Source: Reticulitermes speratus
Taxonomy: Eukaryota; Arthropoda; Insecta; Blattodea; Rhinotermitidae
Assembly: GCA_021186555.1 (NCBI GenBank)
Contig: JAJKFL010000005.1
Location: forward strand, 26,972,635-27,036,634
Direction: 5' to 3'
DNA: 64,000 bases
Shown: piece by piece, positions 45,971 through 58,400 of the stretch
Layout: each line of letters starts with the position of its first letter
How positions within the stretch are numbered: position 1 is the first letter of the stretch
The notes under the pieces: generated by a model
What the model was told of the DNA's origin: nothing
Seen by the model: only the letters and a program-made list of their open reading frames with translations
Database searches by the model: none
Made by a program: the position numbers and the translations under genes

Positions 45971-46429
45971 CTTACACTTTACACCTCCTGTCATACTCAC
46001 TGATTATTTTGTATTTAAATGGCACTTTCTTTAATTCCCTTTGAAGCCTTCCTTTCCTTATTGTAGAATACACTGACTGAAAGTATATTCCTTCTCCATG
46101 ATATAACTGCCATTTTCTGTTCTAATTAATGTCTAAATTGTAAGCACTAATATAAAATTTTGTGCATTGTTTGCTTGCACATATCTTAGTTTCTTACCAG
46201 TTGTATCCTGTAAGATTTCAATAAATACACGAATGTTACTGTGATAGGATGTATGTATGTAGAAGATACATTTGTGAGATTGATGTGTGCTGGGAGTTTT
46301 TTTTTTGTTGTTGTTTATGTTTAATACTACTGGAGGAGAGTTTTAATTTACACAGTGTTTAGTAAATATGGCATTTAGCTCGCATGTTGTGATTGTGCAT
46401 CTGGGCAGCAGGTCTGTGTGTGTAGCTTC

Positions 46430-46500
46430 TACAGCAGTGCTGGCAAACTATGGGCCACAGACCTGAAGTGGCCACACAACAATACAGAGTTATTATTAAT
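46430..46500 (+). repeat. hAT-like terminus (one end only)
   Basis: 'cagcagtgctggcaaactat' followed by gggccacagacc resembles a CAG-type hAT terminal inverted repeat. No partner end is visible. Confidence 0.35.
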
Positions 46501-46904
46501 AACAGGCCCCTTCTAAATTAGCTTTTTAACATGAGTAGAGTATTTTTAATGTAAAATATGCCCAAAATTTGGTTTGGTACATTTCTCACTACACTAGTAC
46601 ACCAGAGCTTGGAATATTACGTACAGGTAATTAATGAGACAGAATCTGGTCTACAGTCACTTCTGGTCATTATAAATGTGCATCACTGAAATAGACTGTC
46701 TCAGTTTGAACGTTTTTTATGCATAGAGCATGTAGCTTGGGTTTTATAAACCTATATGAAAAATTAATTTATGCATATATGTGTTAAAGCTCCTATAAAT
46801 AACTACCAGAGCCTTTGGTATAATTTTTTAACTGAAAGGTTAATACCAAGTACTTCATTGTAAGATTTTAGGATTTTTCTGCCGTGTAGTTGATGTCTTT
46901 GCTC

Positions 46905-47060
46905 TGGGATGTTTTCCAGTGTCGGTTGTTAGTTTGTAACGTTTCTGGCAGTGTTTGTCCCTTCTTCAAGATCAAGACATCTTGAACTTTGAAGATGGGA
47001 CCAACATGCTCTCTCAAAATCACTGCGACAAACTACCAACTGACCCTGTGAATAATTCCA
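46905..47060. repeat. Imperfect inverted repeat of Penelope-like terminal motifs
   Basis: The left half in antisense reads cttgaagaagggacaaacac then gccagaaacgttaca. The right half in sense reads tttgaagatgggaccaacat. Both carry gaaga plus a ggga stem. They face each other around 46985. Confidence 0.5.
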
Positions 47061-47527
47061 GATTAGTGAAGACCCCAATAACTTTATTCTTTCTTCTTTG
47101 GATATAGCCTTTTTTCCCCCCCACCAAACCTCTATGTGGTTTTAGAGACTTGGCATGTAAATTTTTGTTTCCAGCCTAATTGAATTATTTATGCTGTATA
47201 TCATTCTCATGTTATGTCTGCCCAGTAAATGCATTCCTTGTGTTTATAAATGTTTCTTTTAGTCTTATAAAGTGAGAAGTGATAAGAAGTACTAAAATAA
47301 AACTGTTCGTTTTTTTTATTTACTGAGGAGTTGTGTGTTTTAGGATGTGAAGTGCACATATAATGTAAGGTACTATATGTTTGAAACCTAGCTCTCAGTT
47401 TGGCTGTATAAGTGTGAGATCATTCTCATGTTTGGTGCTTCAAAGAATTGTGATATTTGGACTACAGTTAATGGTATACTACCGTGTTACTGAAATATAG
47501 TAAGTGATATTTGACGAGTGTTTATAC

Positions 47528-48044
47528 AGGGTGTTTCAGAGGGAATCTTTTATACTTCAGGAGAACGTTCTGTAGATTAAATTAACATTGCTATAACCAA
47601 GAACACCTATATCTGAAGTTGAATGACTATGGAGATAATGACAAGAGAAGTTACGAGAACTATTGTACATTTCTTGATTACCAAATACATATTAAAATTA
47701 GAAGGAAGTAGTAGTATGTGTAATTTTAGCACCTGTATTTGACAAGTAACGCCTGAGTGTTGTAAAAACATCTATTAAGTAAGAAAAACACGTACTAGTT
47801 CCATAAATATTGTTCTTACAGTTCCATGTACTTTACATTCCACGTGTGCTGCAGGTTCAGTATCAGCTCGAGGACAGACCTGTGCATCACATTAAACAGG
47901 TAACAGTATGTGGAACTGCAAGACGACCATGTCAGTATCTCCATAGCCTTTCAACTTCAGATACAGGTATTTTTGGTTATATTGATATAATTTAACATAA
48001 AGAATGTTCTCCTGGAGTATGGCAGATTCCTCTTGAAACATCCC
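47528..48044. mobile_element. MITE with ~130-bp terminal inverted repeats
   Basis: agggtgtttcagagggaatc (47528) faces gattcctcttgaaacatccc (to 48044). The arms continue through aggagaacgttct, ataaccaa-aa-acct and atctgaagttgaa. Arm divergence is roughly 15-20%. A second, half copy is at 57590-57737. Confidence 0.82.
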
Positions 48045-48132
48045 ACATAGTGCAAGTTAATGAATGAATAAAGTATTATGGTAAGGGATGTGAAGACAAA
48101 CTCAGGTATATTCCTATTTAAATGCTGAGCAT

Positions 48133-48236
48133 TTTAAAGAACCACTATGTTTTATTAGTACTTAGACGTAATCTTAAAGTGCAGTTTAAAGAACCACTAT
48201 GTTTTATTAGTACTTAGACATAATCTTAAAGTGCAG
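48133..48236 (+). repeat. 52-bp tandem duplication
   Basis: tttaaagaaccactatgttt... repeated head to tail with one difference (gacgta / gacata). Confidence 0.92.
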
Positions 48237-48340
48237 TAGCATCTGCTAAGTACAGTACATTGTGATGTACATTTTGTAATCGGTAAATTTGTATCAATAT
48301 CAGATGCATGCAAACGTATATCGAGATTAACAAGAACTTT

Positions 48341-48400
48341 GTTATGTGATATCAGGTTGTACAGTGCAAAGTTATGTGATACCAGGTTGTACAGTGCACA
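48341..48400 (+). repeat. 30-bp tandem duplication
   Basis: gttatgtgatatcaggttgt... at 48341 and again at 48371 with two or three differences. Confidence 0.9.
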
Positions 48401-48410
48401 GACTAAGACA

Positions 48411-48640
48411 GTGTTTTTCAAATGTTTTTGAATGCAGAACCATTTTAATCTCAAAGAAAGGATGCAGACAACAGTTATACCTAAATGTTACATAACTTAT
48501 TTTTCCTCAAATGTTCTAAATGACAAAACCATGAAATATAGCATTTCTTAAAATTAGTTTTATTACATGTTTTGTGCCTTCAGAGGTGTATGTTCGTTAT
48601 AAAAAAAACCATTTATAACATCATTGTAATACATTTAATA
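48411..48640 (+). repeat. Possible hAT-like fragment
   Basis: 'cagtgtttttcaaatgtttt' followed by gcagaacc recalls the common hAT terminus CAGTGTTTCTCAAA. The other end is not found. Confidence 0.35.
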
Positions 48641-51600
48641 GTGCATAAAAGTGTCCAAATGTCTGATTATAATGTTATGCTTCACTTTTGACAGTGAAAT
48701 ACATACTTCAGGATGGTAAATGTACATTGCCGAAACATGTAAGGCGCAATTGATTTTAATTGCAGTTTTATTTAGTTTTTATAAATGCTGTACTTGACAA
48801 AAGTTCATTATTTATTGCATAAAGAGATTCCCTGTAGTAAGATTATCAATGCTGCAATGATACTGTGAGATATTAAGATTATTTTTTTTCTCATTTGCTT
48901 GTGACAGTACATTGAAAGTGTAAGGAAAGTCATTAATTATGTTCAGATTTTTTAAAATTTAGGCACAGGATCAAATCCATATGTGGTCTAGTGCTTGATG
49001 GCCTACATTGTCAACCTTTAGTGTTAAAGATTTCACCAGACATCTCAGTTGAGTGATAGCACTCCTTATTCAAATTCAGAAAGTTCCTTCCTTCTCTCTT
49101 GGCCCCAAGGTTAGATAGCATTTGTATAATAATGCACTTTCAATTGCTGAGGTCATGTAAGTGTAAAATGATACAAAGGAATTGTTACATTGTGAAATGA
49201 CTAAGGAGAGACTTTTTACGATGTATTTCAATGGATTATACATGAAGTCACTGGAGTTGCTGAAGAAAACCAGTGAAGATAAACAGTCTCCATCATACAT
49301 CTCCCAAATGTTAGCCAAATTTTGGATTAAGGCAACTTGTTTGACATTATATAGATAATGTTACCAAACATACATAGGCATTACCTTAATCAGCAAAGAT
49401 TGGAAAGAACTGTTTATTTCCTTAACATTATTTAATTGGTAAATTTTGCATTTTCTTTGTGCTTGATGCTGCAATTTATTCTACTTAATTTTGGGGGTTT
49501 CTGCAGCCAAAATGCAGTTCTGTTGTGTTCATTTTTTCAGTGCTATTCTCCAGAACTTCAAACTCTTGTTTAATTTACAATAAAGGTAATTTTTCTCTAT
49601 AATTCTTTTATCAGGGACCTTTCCCTCATTTCACACATTTGTGTAACATGTTGAAACCTATGACAGAAAGAAAGACTTCCAGTTTCACAGGAACAATGAG
49701 CAAATTTTATAGGACCAGTTGAACAGATCCTGATATTTTATGTGCTGTTTAAGTAATTAGTTTCGGCACAACAGGGTTACTGTAAGGAGAGGTTTAATGC
49801 ATTTGTCATAAGCAGTTCTTGAGTAGAACAGATTGTGTGAAATTATGGAGTCTGTGGTTAAATAAAAATTAATGTACAGAGTTTTCATCAGATGATGCTT
49901 TGTAAGCACTGAACCAGTTCATGCCTTCTTGGTTTTCTAAGCATGTTCACAGCATTATAATTTGAAAACTCCATATATTTTTAAATAACGGAATTGATTC
50001 TAATATTAAAACATGACAGGTGAAGTTTCTATTGACGTTTTCATTTCTAATTTTGCACATAGTATAGACATTTTTTATTGTGTGTTTTGCATTTAGATTT
50101 CCATTGTTTCACTTTGTTGTTATAATTATGTTATTTTTGTTATGTAAAGACAAGAAGTCCTGGTAACTCATGACCATATTAGAATGAAATACTCCAAAAG
50201 TTCTGTAACTTCATTTTACTAATATTGCAGTGTGTAAGTTAAAAATGTAAAATAATTAATATGAAATCTGAATTACTTTAACATGACCGTGGTGTTGGGA
50301 TATGTTGCTGTGTAGCCTGGTGACCAAGTCAAATGTATCAGAGGAACTTAGTGCCTCTGTATTCAGGGTAGAATATGTAGTTAGCATGTTTCACTAAAAC
50401 GTCTGTATGTATCCATCAGACTACATGGTGTCACATCCCAGAATATCACAGTTTTAATACTGGTCATTGTGAGAACCCCGAATTGTCTTTTTCCCATCTG
50501 ATATTAATTCCTTTTTATTTGAAATTTAAAGTGCAGCAGCCTAATAGGGAAACATTCCATGTCATATTTCCCTTTTAGGTGTTTTTTAAAAGGCAAAATG
50601 AATCTGACTTGCAGATTGATCTGTGAGACAATGTGTACCCTGTAGCTTGGTAGATATTTATTAAGTTTTTGGAGGACTTTGTTGCTTCCAAGGGAGCAGG
50701 TTCTTCTGAAATGTTTTCATCTACCTACCAAACTCCATGGTGTCAGATTCTGTCACTGTGGACACCTACTTGCTATCACAAAAAAATTACACAGAAGCAC
50801 TGAGAACGTCAAATCTCAACATATATACAGTTAGCATAGAAACACAAATATTTTAGTATGTCTGTATATTGCCTTAAGAAATACCCAGCTGTGGATAGAT
50901 ATTCGAGGTAATGGACACAGATCCAAATACCAATTCAGGTTTCTCAGAAAACACATTAGTATAACCATGACAGTGTCACCAGTTTTAGGATCTCTATGGT
51001 GTCATAACCTTGTGTGCAAGAAAATTTGAGTGTATTTCTGTTATTGAGGTTTTCTTATGGCACTGTGTTTATTACAGGAATATATAAACAAGATTTCTGT
51101 GTGTGCATGATACAGTTCATCAACCCTTGGTGTTGTAATATGAAGGTTGACCAGGTACTCTTGAAAATTACGCTGTAATACGCAATAAATTATTGTCATG
51201 ATAGAACTAGATGTGGTGTACATTCATTTCTTTAAGAAGCGTGTACTTGAAGGTTAACGATCTGAAGCTTAAAATTTATCTTAATGTTTCAGAATATGAG
51301 TATGCTGTTACAGAAAACTTCTTTCCATTGCAAAGACTAACTGATTAAGGTGGCTTAAGGAAATAACTGCTGTTTATTCTGAGAGTGATAAGGAAATGTA
51401 TGTATAAATATGCTGAGCTTTTTAATGTTTAAGCAGGTGATGATTTTAGTTGCCAGTGTTTGTTCCTAGCATACTGTGTGGCATGAAATTTTCAGCAGTG
51501 TTACAACCAGCAACATGTTATGCATTTATCAGTATTTGTATTTAACAAACACAACATATCAGTGCTTATTGCCACATCATCAATATTCGTGAGGTATGTT

Positions 51601-53600
51601 TTGGTTGGTTTGTGGTTATTTTCATGTATGGATCTGTTTTTTTAAGCAAGTAGAAAGTGTAACTTATGAAACCAAACTTCCAGTCCTGTCTTGCACCTTA
51701 AAATTTGCACTTGGAATAGTCCACTATATACAGAAGTTTACCAGTTTAATTTGGGTCATGTGCTCATATATATATATATCCATTATCTGGTAGCCATCTC
51801 TTTGTCTGAGTTTTATTTGTTGCTTGCATATTATTTCAGTCACCAGGCACTGTCAAAGCTCGAAGGCACAAATGTAACAGGCACACCAAAATAACAACGA
51901 AATTTTTGCAGTGGATGTCACATCAAAGCCCACTGCATGCTGTGAGTATATGTATGCACAAGAACAACAAATATGAGGCTTAACACACTAACCTTTAACA
52001 CCGATACCATAGTAGGTAATTTGATATTGTAGTGACCACAGCTCCCTACAACAGTGCTAATCAACATTGTGATGTACATCAAGTAGTGGAAGTTTTTTAA
52101 ATACAAACTGAAGATTACCTTTAAATATTATGAAGGTACCAAAATACATTTTGTCAAGCCCAGATCTTGGTAAAGTGGTGGGTTTTCATGCAAAAATTTC
52201 CCATTGCAGTATTTAAAAGTTAGAAATGTGTTTTGTGGCCACATAAATTTACATAGTTTTTACACACACACCAAATTTTATACAGAATCTTAATATTATG
52301 TGTGGTACATGTATTAGTTTTACTAGTTGGGTTTTAATAAATCTGTGCAGAGTATTGTTATTAATTTACAGGTTTGAAGGAGAAACTGGGAAAACACTAA
52401 ACAGAATTACGTATTTTGTAGCGCATATTCAGAAGTGAAGGGATGTAGCCGTGTAGCACAGACCCATATCACATGCTTGAAACTTACAGAAGATAACGGC
52501 AATAATTATGTCAATACTGGGAAAAGGTTTCCTCCTACAAACTTGTATAGTATGCCTAAATACAGCTGGTAGTTGCTTAGAAATTATTGGTGGCCACACT
52601 GGAGAACAACAGTGCTGTTGCATAAGTACACAGACTGTTACGACAAATGCACTAAGTGTATGAAAGTGTAAGTATAATATACTTTGATACACAATTGCTC
52701 AGTGCACAATTGTGGATCATTTAACACACTGGCTGATACAGCAGTGTGGAAAACTGTATGTGTTATTTATTACTCACCGCAGGTCTGGAGGTTTATCTAA
52801 AGTATGTTTAAAATTTTGGTTCTTCACAGAAACGCCTTTCCATTACAAAGACCCATTAGTAAATGGTGTATATGTAAATAATTGCCATGTATTCTACAAA
52901 TTCAGTGGCACCCATAAATCCACTGTATGGAAAAAATTCGGTATTATGATGACAAAGATGGTACATGCAGTAACTACAGTGGTTTAAAGGGTTAGCCTAG
53001 ACATTTTCTGCTGTCACTGTTAACCATTGTTGTGGTCGTTTAACTTCTATTTCTTGTTCTTTCTGTCTATCATTGCCAGGTTTTTTGTTTTAGCATATTG
53101 GTATTCTGTTGCTTTCTGTGTAATATGCAATACCTAACTGCAGTAATTTCCTACCTCTGTAGATGGTGTATTCGTAATGGTGAAGGTAAGTGGAGTATCC
53201 ACCATATGTTAGGTGGCACAGTGAACCAGGGCCCACACGTACAACAGAGATTGTATTTTTGTTATTTCTTTCAAAGCTGCACTGTAATGCAATAACTGAT
53301 GGCCATTCCATGAATTTGTCTTTGTAACAGTCCTGGGTGCTTTTGATTCCATGTATGTCAGGTAAGTGACAACTGTACTAGTGACCTGTTGTGCTTTTGT
53401 GAGGCAGTTTCAAATACCACTGTAATTTGATGTGTTCAGTGGCATGGCATGGTGTAGTGCTGCACTGAGGGGCAGTAATCACGGTGGCAGTCCCTAAGAG
53501 AAATTAAGTGTAAACCATGAGAATTGTTTATTAAATTGCCTTTTATTACTGGTAAAAAAAAGATTGGCATTCATGTCATTGGTCTTAAAAATATAGAGAT
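48641..53600. other. AT-rich intergenic DNA, no gene seen
   Basis: Very few CpGs, no frame with a domain, and no strong repeat structure seen by eye. Confidence 0.5.
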
Positions 53601-53639
53601 TGTTGAGCACAGAAACTCGGAAAATTCTTTCATTTGAAG

Positions 53640-54470
53640 TATTCATTTTGCTGTGCATTAGACTGCTGCTGGGGGTGGTGGCGTTACTTCCACCTACTAG
53701 GCCTATGGATGTGGTGAAGCTGGGGTGGCTGCTTTATCCCCCACCACGCCAGGCCTGTGGATGTGCTGAACTCAGGAGTGGTAATAGACTTAAATAGTGG
53801 ACGTGTCATTACTGTGCGGAGAGAGGCTTTGATTTATTGGTGTGACTTGATGCTACTAAGTTATAGGTGTACTGTGTGACAACAGTGTGGAGTAGGGGGT
53901 CCAGACAGTGGTACTGCATTGGAGTGCACCAGTGGAAAGGTGGGTTATAAGTGTCTCCTCCTTTATTGCAAGTTTTGCCTTCATCAAGGCCCAGCCCATT
54001 TTCGTATGATATTGTGTAAAGTGTTACATGTAGGGCTATGCTTGAAGCCTTGTACTGTAAACACACACGAATGGAGTTACAGCTCATCACATTCTTAACC
54101 TTTGCAAAAGATGGAAATGAACGGTCATCTTTGCATCCAAGTTGCTTGACTGGTGGGGAATGAGCCCACTTTACCCACTGGCTAGGAGGCAGGAAGGTGG
54201 TGTGGACAGTGCTGAAGAGAAATTTGTCATCCTTGCTGGATATCAGATCATGGTCATTTACCCCTAGCTGGTCAAGCTGGTGGATCTATTTGATTTCGTG
54301 GATGAAACTGTGAAGTTGTGACCACGGTGTTGAAGTGATATAAAAATAAGCCATAGTTAGGTGTGATATAAGTTTTGACTTGAATTGCTCAAAGTGCTGA
54401 TGGGTTGCAAGTGACCAGTATAGGCAGGTTAACTCACTGAATCAGGTAACCATCTAACACCCATTTTTCA
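53640..54470. repeat. GC-rich patch, probable old insertion
   Basis: Contains a partial internal duplication: aggcctatggatgtggtgaa at 53699 and aggcctgtggatgtgctgaa at 53751. Composition differs sharply from both flanks. Element class unknown. Confidence 0.35.
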
Positions 54471-55089
54471 GGGGGGAATTTAACTTTCCTTTAATTTAAA
54501 CTTCGTTTTATTTGCTGCAAGAGTTTGATACAGCGCTTTTAAAATTGAGTCTTGTGCCCCACACTTTCATTCCCATATTGCAGTGAAATAAGAGCTTTGT
54601 GTTCTGCTAATATTATGTATGTTTTTTGTTCTGCAAACTTAGATTGGCAGTATCAGTCTACACTGACCTACAATGTGCATGTGAGAGAATGGAGCGTGTA
54701 ATTTGCAATGCAAGCTGAGCATGATGAGTTTCATTTTTCTGTTTGTTGATGTTTAGCCTAGCTGAACTATGTCCATGTTGGGTCACGCTGAGACTTATGT
54801 TTGGTACAGTGCCAGGCACTGGGGAGCAGAGTAAGGAGCAAATGTTGAATGACAGGCTTAATGTTCAGTAGCAGATGGAATGAGAATCAAGTATTTGTAC
54901 ATAAATCCAACAATGAGAAACATTTTCTGGAGTTGGAAGGTTTCTATGGCCAATTTTGGTGCATTTGCAAACGAGGAAGAACTGGGAATCGGAGAGATAA
55001 GATAATCTCTATATCATAGTATTTTAAAACTTTAATAATTTCAATTCAAAACAAATTACAAAAATTGCGTTCTTGTTTGAATTGAAAGT

Positions 55090-55339
55090 TGCGGGAAGAG
55101 CGTATGATGCGATTGGTTGAAGCAGACATACATTGCAATGGCGGAAGTGGAAGTGGCATCGTCGGATTCCAATATGGCAACCAAGATAACTTGGAATTGA
55201 ATAGTAGTACTATATTGTATGTGTAATTATTGCTTATGCGTTTCTGTAACTTAAGAAATACGTTTTATAATTTCTTGAAACGTGATATCCTTTGCGTTAA
55301 ATTTACTTTTATTGCTGAGTGCGTTTAATCACTTTCATA
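55090..55339 (+). promoter_or_regulatory. TATA-less promoter region of the ZAD zinc-finger gene
   Basis: Within 250 bp upstream of the ATG there is an inverted CCAAT box (attgg, 55112-55116), a paired ETS-like / YY1-like block (aatggcggaagtggaagt, about 55138-55155) and a second direct CCAAT (ttccaatatgg, from about 55168). No TATA box is seen and CpGs are more frequent than in the flanks. This combination is typical of housekeeping promoters. The transcription start is not assigned. Confidence 0.5.
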
Positions 55340-55474
55340 ATGACGGATGAATATAACACTACCGAAGTTTGTCGACTGTGTACAGTGAGGAGTGGTATGC
55401 GAATGCACATATTCGATAAAGAAGGAGAACAGCGACAGTTGCTGTTTAAGATAAGGACGTGTCTACCGATTGTC
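55340..55474 (+). CDS. ZAD zinc-finger exon 1 (first half of ZAD)
   Basis: Starts at the ATG 55340 (MTDEYNTTEVCRLC), the first methionine before the CRLC zinc ligands, as usual for ZAD proteins. The donor is gtgagt at 55475. 45 codons, phase 0. Confidence 0.93.
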
Positions 55475-58400
55475 GTGAGTGGTATATGTCATAATCTGTC
55501 AAAGGAGTTTTTGTGATACTAACGGCGGAATTGTTTTTGAACAAAGAACCGCTTATGGAATGTTGTTATTGTTAGTATTATTTCTTATTATTGTCGATGT
55601 GATTGTTATTTTAAAAATATAATTTTGTGATAATTTCAGATCTCAAAAGATGACTCGTTACCAAAGAAAATTTGCCATCGATGTGCTTATAAACTTGACA
55701 TGTTTTATGAATTTAGGCTTAGCTGCTTAAATTCTGAGACACTGCTTAAAAATCATGTAAATAATGGGACCCAGGTAATTATTTTGATAATTCTTGAATT
55801 GCACATTTGTACGGGTTGTACATATATCGATGTAATTTGTGCCAGAATCGATTCGTAGTAACGTAACCAGTGGTCAATAACGATTGTCCAGAAGTGCAAT
55901 GTTAATTATAACATGGGAAGTACTACGGCTTAAGACATTACCCATAATTTTGCTAGCTTGAGATTGATATAACTTTATTTATTACAGCAGTATATTACGT
56001 ACGTAATTCGAGTATTATCGATATAGCTTGTAATGAAACCATTGTAACAGCCAACTAAAAACGCATAGATCGTCAAAACACCCCTAAAACTGTTTTATTT
56101 CATATTTGTATATGAAGAACGTTTGAAATTTTGGTGTTTGTGTAATATGAAATATATTTGACATTGCCACCTCTAATCCGTGGCTGCTGTGATGTTGCGC
56201 CAATCGATGTAATACCACGATAGAGTCGATAGTGCAGTAGTCGAATATAAATGTATTGATCCCGCGAGTAGAGAGAAGTTGGTTCGTATCTCATTTGCAA
56301 TTTTCTTTGTACTTCGTTTTCGGCGTTATTAATGAACGTGATCGAACATAACGTGTGAAACGGGGTGATCTAGTCTCCAATGCAATCCTAGCGTTGTTTT
56401 ATAAGTGAACTGCTTCTCTTTGGAGTCCATATCTGGTAAGGACTAGGATTTAATCGAGTTTTGACAATTAAACCGGCGAATAAGTTTTGACCTTCATGGT
56501 TACGCCATGTAAGGACATTTTCTTTTATGTTGATATGCTTGATTGTGACTATATTACAGATATTGCTTTATTTTAAAGGTGGGAGTAAAATTGGACAAGA
56601 TGAGTGATGTTCAGAAATTGGCATATACAGAAGCCATGCAGCAGCACATGGCACAAGCGGCAGCCTTGCAGTGCAAGGGCCAAGATGAGAAACTTGACAG
56701 GGGGCACAATAAGGACTCCAACGAATGTCAGAACCTAATGGGAGGCCGCTTAGTTGAATATCCAACATTAAAGGTACCACATGTGTCTCAGCCACTGGGA
56801 GAGCATTATGGGAGTAAACCAAATCCAGAGTCAACATTTGTTATTCCAGATGATGGAATGGGCTTTGATGATGGAGTAAGAGTGCTTAGAGCGTTGGGAA
56901 CGTGGTAAGTGAAAACTACTATTTGTTTAGCATATTTGCAGATGTGTGTAATATCAACTTGTATTGTGTGTGTGTGTGTGTGTGTGAACTAATGTACAAC
57001 ATTGGCAAAACTTACTCTCTTCTGACTCTTAAAATTGTACAGTTCTTAAATATGTTTAAATACTGCTATTTCTGTAACCAAAGCAATGTTTATACATAAC
57101 ATAAAATCAATATTTATATGTAATTGAACTGGCAAATATGATCATAATACATATCTTCATTTCTGCCTTCTTTTCATCCTGTGTGTTGTAGAATTCCCAT
57201 CATATTATGGTTGCCAATACAACAGTCACATAACATCAAGTTACTGTTGCTAACATACATAAGCAGAAGAGAAAATATAATCCACTAATGTTAGTCCTTC
57301 AGGTTTTGTATTAGTGACAGACTCATCACTGTTGCAAGTTACTTATAGATCAGTGCACCTTAACCTTTGGGTTTGTTTGTTGACATCGATTAATGTTGGT
57401 AGCTCTGATGTCACTGTTGCTGTTTGTGTTTGTAGTTTCCATAATATTAAAACCTGTACTCAACATCTAATTAACATTTGAGTGACATACAAATATTAAC
57501 TAAGCTAGAGAAACTTGTACTAGTTTCATAATAATTGCCTTTAGGTTTCCAACTATTTGCTTCTAGCATATGGCCTGGCTTGGCTGTTGGCTGAAGGACA
57601 GACTTGTGCAGTGTATGGTAACATATCCTGTTAAACAGGTACAATATGTGGAACTGAACAAGATCACGTTTTCCTCTTGTCATTATCTCCATAACAGTTC
57701 AATTTCAAATACAGATGTGTTTGATTATATTGAAGTATGAGGCGCATCCAGAAAGTAAGTACTGTTTGGCTGTAAAAAAAATACTTGATGTAAAAAAATT
57801 TTATTCATTGTTATCAAATTCTACATACCTTAGTCTACTTTTCGATATAAGCACCACCCACACTGAGGCTGTCATAACGGGGCACAAGGTTTTGTATGCC
57901 CTGTTCGTAGAAGTGGGCTGCCTGGGATGTGAGCGATTTCTCAATGCTCTCCTTCAACTCGATGTTGCTGTCAAACTTCTTACTGGTAAGCAAGCTCTTC
58001 AGGTGCAGAACCTTGTGTCCCATTACGACAGCCTCAATGTGGGTGGTGCTCATGTCGAAAAGTAGACTAAGGTATGTAGAATTTGATAACAACGAATACA
58101 AATTTTTTACATGAAGTATATTTTTTTATAGCCAAACGGTACCCCACTTTTAAATACGAGAAGTATTACTTTCATATTAGTTTGATGGTGAACACATATT
58201 TGTGGTTTTTTTTAGAGCTGAACACATTACAGCAAAATTGCATTAGTCCGACTAGTGTGGGACCAGACAGGTGGCGAATTGTCGAATATTTGAAATTATC
58301 GGACAATACCTGTACTGACCTAAGTTCTTGCAGGCAATTTTTTGTTACTGTTTCAATACTTGGACTGCACAACTAATCAGAAGATTATTTAATTTGGATA

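Larger units (their letters stand above)
43971..46245 (+). other. Probable 3'UTR of the transporter gene with two AATAAA candidates
   Basis: No coding potential follows the stop. AATAAA hexamers occur at 45642-45647 and 46220-46225. The second would give a 2.2-kb 3'UTR containing a degraded RTE tail (44400-44800) and a SINE (45740-45970). Which site is used cannot be told from sequence. Confidence 0.4.

Noticed and set aside
57715..58101. Two overlapping genes on opposite strands
   Set aside because: Both frames translate the same mariner C-terminal segment because the region is a palindrome.
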